From Lepisosteus oculatus (Eukaryota; Chordata; Actinopteri; Semionotiformes; Lepisosteidae): DNA of 64,000 nucleotides. Position numbers and translations under genes: made by a program. Shown piece by piece: positions 1-11,238 of the stretch. Each line of letters begins with the position of its first letter. Within the stretch, counting starts at the first letter, position 1. Location of the stretch: contig NC_090698.1 of the NCBI RefSeq assembly GCF_040954835.1, positions 5,764,501 to 5,828,500 on the forward strand, in the 5' to 3' direction. The notes below the pieces were generated by a model that worked only from the letters and a program-made list of their open reading frames with translations, was not told the origin of the DNA and did no database searches.

Positions 1-1766
1 CGGTCTTCTGGAAGGTGCTGTTCGCCTGCGTGCCGCCCACCGAGTACTGGAACGGCTGGGCCTGCTTCCTGGTGTCCATCACGGTCATCGGCCTCCTGAC
101 CGCCGTCATCGGGGACCTGGCCTCGCACTTCGGCTGCACCGTGGGGCTGCGGGACACCGTCACTGCCGTGGTCTTCGTGGCGCTGGGCACCTCCATCCCT
201 GGTGAGCGCGGTTCACCACCCCTGGTGCACCCCTGTTCCCCTGACACGCACGCACACCCACTCTCATCACACATACACGCACTTCCACTGCGTGTGAGCG
301 GAGCGGAGGACTTCTCAAACCATGGCTTTGAGGCCTCAGAACACATCTTCTTACCCTCTGAAAAGCGGAGGGTGTATTCCTGCACATTTGGGATATTTGC
401 TGCTACGAACGTGTTCCAGTAGTAGCAGAGGAAATTCGGCAAGGCGGCAAGGCATTGCTCCTTCCCAGAATTCATTCGGGACGAGAGCGCTTTCATCTTG
501 GAGTCACAGTGGAGAACAGCACTCTTACCTTTAGTTTAGATTCAGTTGTCTTTGTCGCTGTGCGATGATGTTCAATGTGCCTGTTGGCCTGTGCCTATTG
601 ATGAATACACCACGGCGCTGGCAGGAATCTCCCCTGATTCCCACCGGTGTCACCTTGCAGTTCTCCGGCGGGAACAGTGTCAACACGCTTGGATACAGGA
701 TGTAGTGGAATCCTGGCGGGCCAGTCAGACAGTGTGAACATGCTCTCAGACACAAGGCAGTGTTAGACACGATGCCTCTGTGACAGTGCACAGCCCAGAA
801 CACAGCTGGCACAAATGCACCCTGTGTCTTTAGCGTGTAGCTGTGTCTTGTAGTTGAGCAACATGCAGGGACTGATGGAAACGACCCCGCAGAAAGCTGG
901 GATTTATAACCTGATCACAGAACACTATAAACACGGTCTATAGGGCTGTGGGGGGCCATGTTTTAATATGACTGGCTGTGTACAACCACTGGCCAAAATA
1001 TTAGGACCCCCTGCACCCCACTCCCATCCCACTCTTCCTTCTGGATCACCTTCAGCTCCGGCCAAGATGATCAGGGCTTGTAAAGGTGTACGGGAGCCTC
1101 TGGTATTCAGAAAAGATGGGGATCGGGTGGCTGTTCTTGCTGGGGTAGATGAAGGAAGTGAGTTCCTTATGCCAGTTCTGCACAGTCCACGCCAGGGAAT
1201 GACTGTTCATCTCGCTGGGGTTCCTCATAGTTTGCGGACTTACTGTATTCCCAATGAAGTATTCCTCAGGGATCATGTTTACCCAGAGTCTTGTATCCTG
1301 CATGTCCGCTAAAGTGTCTTTTCCGCTCCGTGTCTCTCCCTGGGCATTAACCTGTGACCCTCTGCTCTCTCGGCCCCTCCCCGTCTCAGACACCTTTGCC
1401 AGCAAGGTGGCCGCCACTCAGGACCAGTACGCAGACGCCTCGGTGGGCAACGTGACGGGCAGCAACGCGGTCAACGTCTTTCTGGGCATCGGCGTGGCGT
1501 GGTCGGTGGCCGCCATCTACTGGAACGTGCAGGGCAAGACCTTCCGGGTGGATCCGGGCTCGCTGGCCTTCTCCGTCACGCTCTTCACCATCTTCGCCTT
1601 CGTCAACATCGGCGTGCTGATGTTCCGCCGCCGGCCGTCCATCGGCGGGGAGCTGGGGGGCCCGCGGGTCGCCAAGCTGCTCACCACCCTGCTGTTCTTC
1701 GGCCTCTGGTTCCTCTACATCCTCTTCTCCAGCCTGGTGGCCTACTGCCACATAGAGGGCTTTTAG
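1..1766 (+). CDS. slc8a2: Sodium/calcium exchanger, 3' part (slc8a2-like), two last coding exons
   Basis: Plasma-membrane 3Na+/1Ca2+ antiporter of the SLC8 (NCX) family; only the C-terminal part is present because the gene starts outside the window. Exons are 1-201 (frame begins at base 3; donor GTGAGC at 202) and 1390-1766 (acceptor CTCAG, stop TAG 1764-1766), joined in phase 1. The translation has the second alpha repeat, with ALGTSIPD and GNVTGSNAVNVFLG, which line the ion pathway. It then has the final membrane segments and the SLC8-typical C-terminus ending YCHIEGF. The GELGGPR linker and the FGLWFLYILFSSL segment resemble SLC8A2. Fish also have SLC8A4, and SLC8A1 is similar here, so the paralogue call leans on linkage to hnrnpl. 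No frameshift is visible. Family confidence is very high; paralogue confidence is moderate. Confidence 0.93.
202..1389 (+). other. Last intron of the slc8a2-like gene
   Basis: A phase-1 GT-AG intron of 1188 nt. The first third has CA-rich sequence near 240-290. I see no exon, RNA gene or clear repeat in it. Confidence 0.8.
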
Positions 1767-2804
1767 AGACCCTGAGTCCCGCTCCGCTTTACACTTCGCA
1801 CACACCCGCACACACGTTCAGTAAACACAGACGGACAGCGCCGCCCTGCTGGCTGGAACTTGAACTGCGCTCTGGGCTCGCTTCTCACCTTCTCCTCTTT
1901 CCCAGTCCCAGGTGTTCTGAATCGAGGGAGAGGGAGGGGGCTGGAGACCCCTGGGAAGGGAATGGGGAGAGACTGGAGGAAGAGACGGAAGAAGGAGAGA
2001 GGAGGAGAGAGCATGCTCTGTGCTATATTGGCCTTTTCTGCCCCTTTTTTTTAATCATGCCCAATCGTCTCGTAGAAAGAGTAGGCAGGTTTGCAGCTGT
2101 GACAGGTCTGGTTTTGCAAGCATGAGCCACAGTACAGCACGAGGATTTGCCAAGTAACTCGTCCACACAGGAACCTCCCCTCCTGCCCTCTGCTCACTCT
2201 CTGCCCCCAGTTCTCAAGAGCGCTGCCCGTCAGACCACCTTCCCACACTGCATCAGAAATGGCAGCCTGGACCGAGGCAACGCCCTGGAAACAACACCGA
2301 GCCTGGCGGGGAGCCGGCTCCAACACAGCAGGGCGTGACGCTGCGCGTCACCGCAGGGCCTGACAAACACGCTTCTGCAGATGACGTGAGAGAATCGCGA
2401 AGGGTTCGCGTGGATAGTGCAAGTCTTGGAGGTGGAGGGAGAGAGGCTGGGGACGCAACGGGGTTAAAGTTCTCGCACGGCTGCAGGTGGGAGCCGGGTC
2501 TGTCTGTGTGGATCGGCGCTGGAACAGTTTCTCACGGACACTGAAGGAGCAGCGGTTCGGTTCAGTTCAGTCAAGGCGATGTTCCTGTTATATTTTGGAA
2601 GGGAAAAGGCTTTTAGGGCCATTACAGTATTGATTTCTCTTCTCTGCCTTTTAAAGGATTTCTTCCTGTGCAGCTGTGTGTTAGCAGGTAGCAGACAAGG
2701 CCTGGAGAACGCCTGCAGCTGTTGGCTTGAACGCACGGAGCTCTGCACGGGCTCTCCTGTAAAAAAGCTGCAGCTCTGCTGATGTCTCCCAGCGCCGTTC
2801 CTCT

Positions 2805-3019
2805 AGGAATGTGTCTCCTCACAGACCCCAGCTTGCTCTCCATGAGACACACAGACAGGGAGAGAAGCTGGGGGTCAGAGCGCAGGGTCGGCCATTTATA
2901 CAGCGCCCCCGGAGCAGCTGGGGGTGAAAGGCCTCGCTCAGGGGCCCAACAGAGTAGGATTCCTCTGCCGGCCGCAGGATTTCGAACTGGCAACCTTCCA
3001 GCCACAGGCGCAGATCCTT
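2805..3019 (-). mobile_element. tRNA-derived SINE, truncated copy
   Basis: On the minus strand it reads: tRNA-like head with B-box-like bases, GCCGGCAGAGGAATCC, the ACTCTGTTGGGCCCCTGAGC block, a CTGTATAAATGGC-like segment and the block beginning AGCTTCTCTCCCTGTCTG. The same order is seen at 12003-12238, 43655-43942, 48218-48478 and 56881-57155. The 3' tail is poorly kept in this copy. Confidence 0.8.
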
Positions 3020-4027
3020 AGATGTGCTTTTAGTTTTACTTGCGTTGTAATATAGTGTAATTAAGACTTGACATCAGCAGAGCGGAATCGAGACAGAGTA
3101 TTTTAAGACAGAGTATTTAAGTATTTTAGTATTTATAAGGCAGAGATTTATTTATGTATTTATTTCATGGTTCGCTTTATTTTTGTAAGCCCGCTGCCTT
3201 GGTGGAGGGGGTTCTCTGGGGACCCCCGTGACCTTCGGAGGGCATCGCTGGCGGCTGGCAGGGCGGCGCCATTGTCTCACCGTGATCCGAAAGGCCTCGT
3301 GGGAGAGGGCCGGGATCAAGCAGGACCTGCCGGAGATCCTCTGGTCACTGAGCCTGAGGGCCTCCTGCAGTGTCCTTTCCCTGGCCCTGCGGAGGAGATT
3401 GGGGGGTCGGTCCGTTCTCATTTCGGCCTGGGGAAGGGGGGGGTGGAGGGGTGGGCTGATCGGAAAACAGACTGGGGGAGAAGACAGAGGGGATCGGTCG
3501 ATCCAGAATAAAACCTGGGGAGAGCGGATTGCTTCCTGAGGAGAAGGACGGGCTGCCGGGGGGGGGGGGGATCGGCTTATTTTAAACGAGATTGAGAGGA
3601 GGGAGCGGAATCGGCCCATTCAATATCTGGGAGAAATCTGGACGAGGTGAAAGGAGTTGACGTTACTTGGGAATCCTGTCAGCCTTTGTGATTACCTGTA
3701 GAAGATATTTATTAGATATTTGAATTCAGAATAGCCTAGAACTCTTACAGTAGATTGGTAGCGTGTAAACATGGTAGTGATGCATGACGGTGTGTAATAA
3801 AGCATGGAAACATAGCACGGTCAGAGCAGAAATATGCATGAGCGGTAAAACTCTGGTAATAACACACAGACGGAGCCAACAGTCGCCGTTGGCCCCTGTG
3901 GTCAGGGGAGTGAGGGACGTGGGCGGCGCCCCACCGCTGCTGTAGGGGAGGCGCTCTGTCCATGCCGGCGTACACGCCAGCCCCCCCCCGCGTCTGCCTG
4001 CACCAAGGGAGGTCTCTGCCCCTGAGC

Positions 4028-4120
4028 GGTTTTACACAAAGAGTGGCAGGTGCCTGGAACAAGCTGCCCTGGCATTGAAGCCGGTTCCCCGGGATCCCTG
4101 GAAAGGCGGCTGGATGAGGC
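4028..4120 (+). repeat. Dispersed repeat, TTTACACAAAG family fragment
   Basis: It begins with TTTTACACAAAGAGTGGCAG and continues with CCTGGAACAAGC and a GGGATCC-containing stretch. Related fragments occur at 19018-19150 (+), 33445-33560 (-), 52685-52745 (+) and 57450-57540 (-). The family resembles the 3' region of a LINE common in fish, but I cannot place it in a named family. Confidence 0.5.
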
Positions 4121-6639
4121 TTCCGATACCCTGGGATCCCCCGGAGCGGCGGCTGGACGACGCCCCCAATTCCCTGGGATCCCCCCGAGCAGCAGCTGGA
4201 CGAGGCCTTCGGGTCTGAGCGAGACGGCTATGGCGGCCCCTCGGTTGTAATTTTTCTCGTGATCTCGTGCTCCACCGCTTGGCAACAGCCCTTCGCCCTT
4301 CCCCCCTCTCCGAAGGGCCGTCTCCTGCACAGCGCTTCCGGCTGAATCCTGCTTCCCTGTGGCTCTTCAGGGCCTCAGGCTGGAGGGCGGCGCTGGTGAG
4401 TCGGGGGCGAGCCTGTGTTCTCTGCCTTTTGCACCAGTCTTTATGCACTCTCCACTGCCATCACACCTGACCCTTAGCTGCATAATCAGAAGCCTCCCAG
4501 CCTGATCCACTTTACCTTGACTCGTCAGACCCCCCTGTAATCCCGAATTGTGGATTGTGGTGAACGCAGGCAGCTCACAGTGCAGGTACAGACAGTCCAG
4601 TGTGTAAATATAGCAGAGCATGTTACTGTTGGGTGTGATCTGCTTCAGCCCTGGAGGGCTCCAGTCCTGCAGCGTTGATCGGCCTGTTGAAACGGGCAAA
4701 GCTGTGATGATCAGGCTCCCATTACAGAAGGACTTGGGAACGTCTTGCGAACGAGAAGCCGTTTTGCCCCATCTGGCCCCTTTCAGATTTGCACCAGTAT
4801 AATTATTTCAGCTGGGTTGTCAAGAGCTGAGCCAGTGTTTAGCACTGGGCACCCCTGTGTGGCTGCAGTAGAATGCACAGGGCTGCTGGAGGGCCCGTTT
4901 CAGTGGTGAAAGGCCCGAACTGTACCGGGAGAGCGAGCTGGGACTTCCTGTGGGCGTCTCCGGACTCCGGGTTGGCCAGGGCAGCACTCGCATTCCTGAC
5001 ACCGAGCCGGACCATGTGATATTCAGCTCAGGGCTGAGTAACGCTGGAGAACAAGTGTCCACAGTGGAGAGGCTGTAGTCCTCTGCCTGCAGCTGCTCCA
5101 TCTCCTCCGCCGTACGTGCCTGAGAGAAAATACAGCCCCCCCGTGCACAGGAAAGGAGGAGGCACAAACACAGCAGCGACTGGCAGCTCAGCCCGGTTCA
5201 GACACTCATGTGGAAGGTGGTTTTTATTTGACATCACGGGGGGCAGAAGCAGGACCTCTGTCTGTAGGGATGGGCTGATTTCAACACAGTAGGAGCTGCA
5301 GGGGGGGGGGGTACTGTCTGTGCACCATGCAGCTGACAGGACAGTGCAGCAAGCTCTTTCTCTCCCCATCACAAATCCCGAACTGAGCGCAGATGCGTCC
5401 TCCTCGTTTTTCCAACTTGAGTCTTCGTCGCAGCGACATTGAGAAGGGGGCCAGGAAGCCGGAATGGGGCCCATGAAAGCAGAGAGCCCCGCAATCTGGT
5501 CACCACGCTCCGCGGGGAGGTGTGGACGGACACGCAGGACACGGAGATGAGCAACCCTGAGCAGAGGCGCCAGCTGCTGCCGGTGTCCGCGCCAGCCAGC
5601 CGCAGTGGAAACATCACCAGCAGAAAAGCCCGGTGTGGAGCAGCTGCTGGCCTGGGGTGGCATCTTCTCTGCTCCCGCCTCCCACCCACCCTTCCCGACC
5701 AGGAGCCGAGCCTGCTGTCCCACCTGCACCGGGTCAGCAGGGAAGAGGAGGGGTACGAGAGCTCCCGGGAGCAGGGAGAGCAGGGGCGGTGCCCACCTTG
5801 GACAGGGGGCCTTGGGTCTGTGCAGAACAGCCATGGGAGACACGGACTCAACTCTTTTTATCCTTCAGATCCAGCTGTACAGCTCATGCCATGAATGCGG
5901 TTTATTCAGCTTGGACATTTTTAAGTAAGCACGAACAAGGACAAATCTTTAGATATAAAGTATGTGGTTGTCTTTCTGTGCACCCCCACTGATCCTATGT
6001 TTCATGTCTGTGAAGCTGGTGACTTTCTTCACCGAATGTTTCTGCTGTTAAATGTTACTTATTTTGTTACTGTTCTCCTTAAAGGTGATGAATTATGATG
6101 TTTTTGAAAAAGCAGCGGCTGTTTATCAGGCGGGGATTCAGATCATTGCATGGCGTGTGACCTGTCCTCTCTGGTTCCCCTGGATTGTTTCCTACACAGG
6201 GGAAAAGGACAGAACCTTTTCTAGAAACCAGATCAATTACACAGGTCCTGCGCTGGGCCCCCAGGAGCACAGTTTGATAGCTGTCATGCAGACGCTCGAT
6301 ACTGTTGTAGGTTTCTTACCAGTCTGTTCTGACCGGCCGCGCAACGATTCTCCAGTGCGTTTGGCCCCCCTGCTGCCTCATCCATCCGGGATCGGATTCC
6401 AAAGTGATCTGCACCCCTCCACGTCTCAGCTCGCCAGCCGGCAGGCCCGAGTCTCGCTTTTGTCCTTTCTTTCCGTTTCTGTGAGGTTTGAGAAACCTTT
6501 CCTGTACCCTGTTTTCCATGTCTTGCCAGCATCCTGCCCGTTTAGTAAGAGTGGAGGAGCTTCTTGCCATGTGGACACGTACACTGGAATTCTTCTGCGC
6601 GGTGATCTCTCGGGACACGCACAGAGCAACAGGCAGCAC

Positions 6640-6990
6640 CACACGATGTGGACAGTACAAACATAATAAATGATAACAACAGGAAAAAATCAATATGTTG
6701 TGGGACAATAAATATGCAGTTGTGAGAGAAAAAACAGGGCAGTCCATGCAACAGTGCAGAGTGCAGATGTGTGTTGAGTGTGAGGCCCTGCAGTTGCTGT
6801 AGCTGTTGAGGATGGGTCCTGCAGTGGGATAGAAGCTGTTCTACAGCCTAGAGGTCGGTGCTTTAACAGTGCCGTACCGCTTGCCGGAGCTCAGGGGGGA
6901 GAGCAGTTTGTGGCCGGGGTGGTGGGGATCCTGAACGACGGATGGGGCCTTCTTGCGACAGCGGATGGTCTGAACCTCGGCTGTTCCTAC
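6640..6990. repeat. Possible decayed LINE-derived sequence
   Basis: The stretch around 6810-6930 (TGGGATAGAAGCTGTTCT, then a GTACCGCTTGCCGGAGC block) resembles an internal piece of fish non-LTR retrotransposons as I remember them. No second copy in this window confirms it. Low confidence. Confidence 0.25.
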
Positions 6991-7796
6991 GGCTTCAAGG
7001 CCGCTGTCGTCTCTGCTCGGACCGGTGGTCGCTGACTGCCTGTTACGATCGGGAAGAAGGACCCCAAGCAGAATCCTCAGAACTCAAAAGTACCAGTAGG
7101 AGTTCATCCAAAAGCGGGGGTCAGGAGGTCAGGCCGGGGTCCAAAACCAGTAAATCCGCAATGACCCAGTCGAGATCCAGAAGACAAAGTCAGAAACAAA
7201 GCCAGGGGAACAGGAAACAATGCAGCACTCGCTACTGTAGGTAAAACCCGATACCGAGCGAGGAGTGGTGTGTCAGGCTGGTCAGGGAGGCAGGCCGAAG
7301 GAGGCGTGTCTGATCAGTTCAGTGGGAACTGCGCTGGAGTGTGAGGGAGTCGATTAAGGGCGGTGAGCTCACCGGGGCTGTGGAGTAGCATTGCCGTCCT
7401 CCTTCAGGGCAGGAGCTGAGCCGTTTCCCTCCGCGGCAGATACCCCCCTTCCGCCCCATTCCTCAGGCTGCTTCCGATTCCAGGAGAGTTTGGAATCCGG
7501 TCCCGCGGGGCCGGGGAGCCTAGGTCTCCGGGACCTGATGCCGAGAGCCCTGGGAACCTGGCTGGACTTCCTCCAGCCCGGTGCTCCTCTCCCTCAGACG
7601 CCGCTCGTGCAGAAGCTCCCCGCGGGCCGGGCTGGAGGCGGCGGGGGGGGGGGGCGTTGCGCAGGCTGCGGCGCACGCCTGTCCGTCGCTGTCCTGTGCT
7701 GTGTCTGCACCCGCGGGCTTTTCTTTCTAAAGGTGGAGGCTCTGCTTGCTGTTGCCTTTAGCCACCGAGTTAATGGGGAGGCATGAGGCTGTTTCA

Positions 7797-7992
7797 GTTT
7801 CTCCTCCACGCTGAGAGCTGGTGTGTGTGGAGAGAGGACTGGTGCGCAATGGCTGCTGTCACATCACCCAGGTGGGGGTACACACTGGTGGGGGTGGAGG
7901 GGATCCCCATTACTGTAAAGAGCTTTGAGTGGAGTGTCCAGAAAAGCGCTATATAAGTGTAAGCAATTATTAATTATTATTATTATTATTAT
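7797..7992 (+). mobile_element. SINE3-type SINE, 3' fragment
   Basis: It holds the conserved 3' half, with GAGAGCTGGTGTGTGTGGAG, GGTGGAGGGGATCCCCATTA, then TTTGAGTGGAGTGTCCAGAA and an (ATT)n tail at about 7966-7992. The same 3' half occurs at 39414-39985, 44745-45285, 52830-53365, 54893-55432 and 57545-57670. The 5S-like head and the body are missing, as expected from 5' truncation. Confidence 0.85.
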
Positions 7993-9120
7993 GAACACAA
8001 TGGGGACGCTGCACCAGGTACCATGTGGTCACTAAATCTAGGCCCTGTCTTGGAGATTTGGCTTGTGTTCCACGCAGGGCCTGATGCAGATGCTCGAGCT
8101 GCAGGCTGAATTCTGGAGCCCATATGTTTTGGACAGATGCGCTTGTCTGCAGTGGCCGAGTCTCAGGTGTGTCTTTTGACGGTAAAATACGATTTGTTAC
8201 CCAGCACTGACAAGAGGTTGGCACTGCCTCTGAGGCGCGTTTCTGAGAGTGGGCGGGGTGCTCATTTTAAAACGGCAGGACTCTGTGCAGACGGCAGGTA
8301 CCAGTATTATTTCTGTGGGAGCTACTTGTGTAGCAAGGTTAGCAACCTACAGCTGGCTGACATGAATCCTGCTACTTGTATCACATTTTAAATCGCTGCT
8401 GTCAAAGTGTGACATTTGTGTCTTGTTTATTAATTTATTGATATGTCTTCTTTGGAAATGGCCGTCATCGAAGGCTGTGATGTAATTTACTAATGCGGTT
8501 TAACTACGCTGTATTCTCACCGTTAATTCAATTTTCTTTCGTCCCTCTGTGTTTTCCTCTCGTTATAGGGGCGCTCTGCTCCGTGTCTTGCGAAACTGTG
8601 TTTGTGTGAACTCTGTGGCCTGTCCTCTTGACTGTATTTGTAGGAACAGCGAATTTAAGGGAAAATTAAAAACAAAAACAAAAAACGTGAAGAATAACTA
8701 AAAATGAGTAAATGTAAAAATCTCAAACTGGGGACAAAAAATATTAAAGGTGACGCCTTTTCGGAGAATATAGCATGATGTGTACTGTACCCTGGAGAAC
8801 TCCTGTGGACTTTATTAAATATAGTTTATTTTGAAGTCCTGTCTCCGCTTTCTTATTTAGAATCCTCGGGCTCAGTTCTTACTCGTTTCGAAGAACTAGA
8901 AAAATGGTATGCGAACTATTTTTTTACTACGTTTATGAATCGCATAGTCCGTGAGGGTGTTTTCACGGAGCGGGGAGGACACCAGCGTAAGACTGTTGCT
9001 GTCGTTCAGGCGGGAGGACTGACGGATGTTCGCCCGTTTTGCTTTCCGGCACATACTGTAACATTTGTTTTTTACAGGACAGGGCTGGCAGCCTTGTGCC
9101 CAACCTCCAACGTGGAGGAC

Positions 9121-9190
9121 TTGGCGCCCGACGTGGGACACGAACCCACGACCCTGAGATTATGAGGCTCATGCTCTACCACACAGCGAT
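9121..9190 (-). pseudogene. tRNA-Lys-like pseudogene or retroposed tRNA
   Basis: The minus strand reads TGGTAGAGCATGAGC, an anticodon loop with CAT, CTCAGGGTCGTGGGTTCG, then CCCACGTCGGGCGCCA. The D-arm, anticodon-arm, T-arm and 3' part match vertebrate tRNA-Lys closely. The 5' acceptor strand does not pair with the 3' strand, and CCA appears encoded, which argues for a reverse-transcribed copy or a SINE head. The anticodon triplet would be CAT rather than a lysine one. Confidence 0.6.
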
Positions 9191-9589
9191 CACCCGGAGC
9201 GCTCAAGTGGCATGAGAGCTGTATTTATTATGTGGTCTAAAATACTCATTCAAACTCGATGCCGCAGTATCATATTTACGTTCAGGTGAAAAAGGTTTCG
9301 ACATGAACCTGGAGCTAGGCTGTGCCCTGAGCAGTGCTGTTTATATTAGATTACACAGCTGTGATCTCCCTTTCAGAGATCGTGTAGGCATCAGGTCTGT
9401 TTTGATTCACAATACAACGCCTGATGTGAATTAAGATTCATTTCTGTGTCTTCTAACGTTGTTCCGCACGTTCAAACTGATGTTATTATCGCAATAACGC
9501 TACCTAGGGAGGGGAGGGTTTCCATTTTTAGCACTTTAGAAAGTTTCACATTCTAAACGGTGGGTACCAGAGGGTTTTTAGTCACAGGC

Positions 9590-10730
9590 GCACGGAGCTC
9601 ACCCCAGCGGTAGCCTCCGTCACCACGCCCCTGCCGGGAAACCCCTCCTCTCCCGAAGTGCGCAGGCGCACCGGTTGCTCGGCTACGGGGCCGGACGGAG
9701 AAGGGAGAGCGGAGCAGAGAGGAGGCCTGTGGGAACGGTACTACAGTTCGCTACCGAAGCGCCGAAGTATGTACACTTGTGGATACGCCTGATAGCCTAA
9801 CAGTCTTCTCTTTATCCCCCCCCGATTTTGGAAAGGTGTCGTGTATTCTCGTGTGGGCTGGAAAGTAAAGCGGTTAGAAGTCCTCTCAGGGAAGCCGAGC
9901 GCAGGACTGTACGGTGAGTGGTTTGCGGCCGCCATTGTTTACCTCACGCGGGAGGGCCTCACGCCTGGGCCTGCTCGGGGCGCCAGCCGGCTGTTTCAAA
10001 CTTGGGGTACACGGCCGAAGCGCGCTTGTTCCTTTCTGGCAACGGTAAACGGCCTTTTCGGTAAAGAAGGTGGGTTTAAAATAATGTGAATTTCGTTGGT
10101 GTAGGGGGGTGGTGGTGGTGGGCCTGGCCTGGCGGTATCTTTACGCGCCGTTTCCGTCTTCACTGACGCGTTATTTCTGCAGTTTCTCTGCGTCTGGTGT
10201 TTGTCTCGGGTGTTTTCGAGGTCTTTATTTTAGCGTGAGCAGGGGGGTGAAAGTTGCCCAGCGGACCAGTGTAAAGTTGTTTCATGTTTCTAAAAACACG
10301 CTTTGAAGCTTTACGAGGTTTGGCGCAGTCTTTCCCTTCTAGTGTTGATTTCCCGTCCAGAACAGCTTTAACCTTGAGCTTCACGGTTACCGTCAGTAAC
10401 ACAGCGCTGATAAAGGGAAGTGTTGGCTGTGCCAATCGGGTTGTTTTGCCCTGCTCCTCCGGGGCTCCTCGGCCTGTCCGGATGTCGCCGCTGTAAGGCG
10501 ACACACTGCGCGAGCGCATCCCCGCGTGAAGCCGTGTGTGGGGCGGCGTGTGCGCCGCGCGCTCGCCCGCGGACCGGCGGCACTGCGGGCGCTGTCCGCA
10601 CATCCTCTCCCAGGGCTGCGCCGCTGGCCAACGAAAATAGAGCCTCAGTGAGCCGAACTCTTCGTCACGCTTCAGGCCAAGACAACGCCGTTTCCGACTT
10701 CCTGTGCTGTATGAAACTAACCTGAGCTCC
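9590..10730 (+). promoter_or_regulatory. CpG-rich promoter and 5' UTR exon of the srsf7-like gene
   Basis: A CpG-dense stretch with no supported coding exon. A plausible non-coding first exon ends at 9913 (TACG|GTGAGT). This fits because the start-codon exon has a clean acceptor (CGGCACAG) at 11230-11231, only 7 nt before the ATG, so an upstream exon is needed. The transcription start is not determinable by eye; it probably lies around 9700-9760. Confidence 0.55.
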
Positions 10731-11238
10731 ACTGCGATGCGGTTAGCTGTGGGGGCTACATGCCTTTAGGCTAATGGGGATAAGGTCGAGTAAAATGTAG
10801 GATCCTCTATCTGGGTGCACGTTTGAGTTAGGGGCTGAAGTAAGCGAAGTCCCTCTTTATCCCAGCGTTTCTATCCTGAATAAGTCTCCTCTGTAGCATT
10901 TAGATGTTGCACATTTATGCCAGCTCCCTAGCAACCACTGCCCCCCAGTTGCAGGTGTTAAAGTGCAGGTCAGGTAAAGTAATGTATTCCCCCCGAGCTA
11001 GAGGAGCATGGAAGGCACCAGTAGTCGGACTGGTACAGCAGCCTGCGCAGTGATCCCTTGCTAGCCCTAGCTCCCGGTGCCTCTGCTGCATTTAGAGGGG
11101 TGAGTGGGTTTCAGCCGTTCCTGTGGTGGGTGTGCGAGACGGGGGCGCTTGCAGGGGATCTGCTTTGCTGTGGAAGATGCTTGTGGCGGGCTCACGGGGC
11201 TGACTCTCTCTGTCTCCGCTCCCCGGCACAGCGGAGGG

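Larger units (their letters stand above)
1767..9590. other. Intergenic/3' UTR region between slc8a2-like gene and srsf7-like gene
   Basis: No coding exon could be supported over about 7.8 kb; the short ORFs in all frames look like chance. The first part must hold the slc8a2 3' UTR. Candidate AATAAA signals are at 3507-3512 and near 3797. Recognisable contents are a tRNA-SINE (2805-3019), a copy of a dispersed repeat around 4028-4120, possible LINE-derived sequence near 6640-6990, a SINE3 3' fragment ending in a TTA microsatellite (7797-7992) and a tRNA-like pseudogene (9121-9190). A-rich sequence lies near 8660-8720. The rest is unassigned. Confidence 0.6.

Noticed and set aside
1-1766. Calling the exchanger slc8a4 or slc8a1
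   Set aside because: The visible C-terminal part cannot exclude them, but linkage with hnrnpl and the C-terminal membrane segment fit SLC8A2 better.
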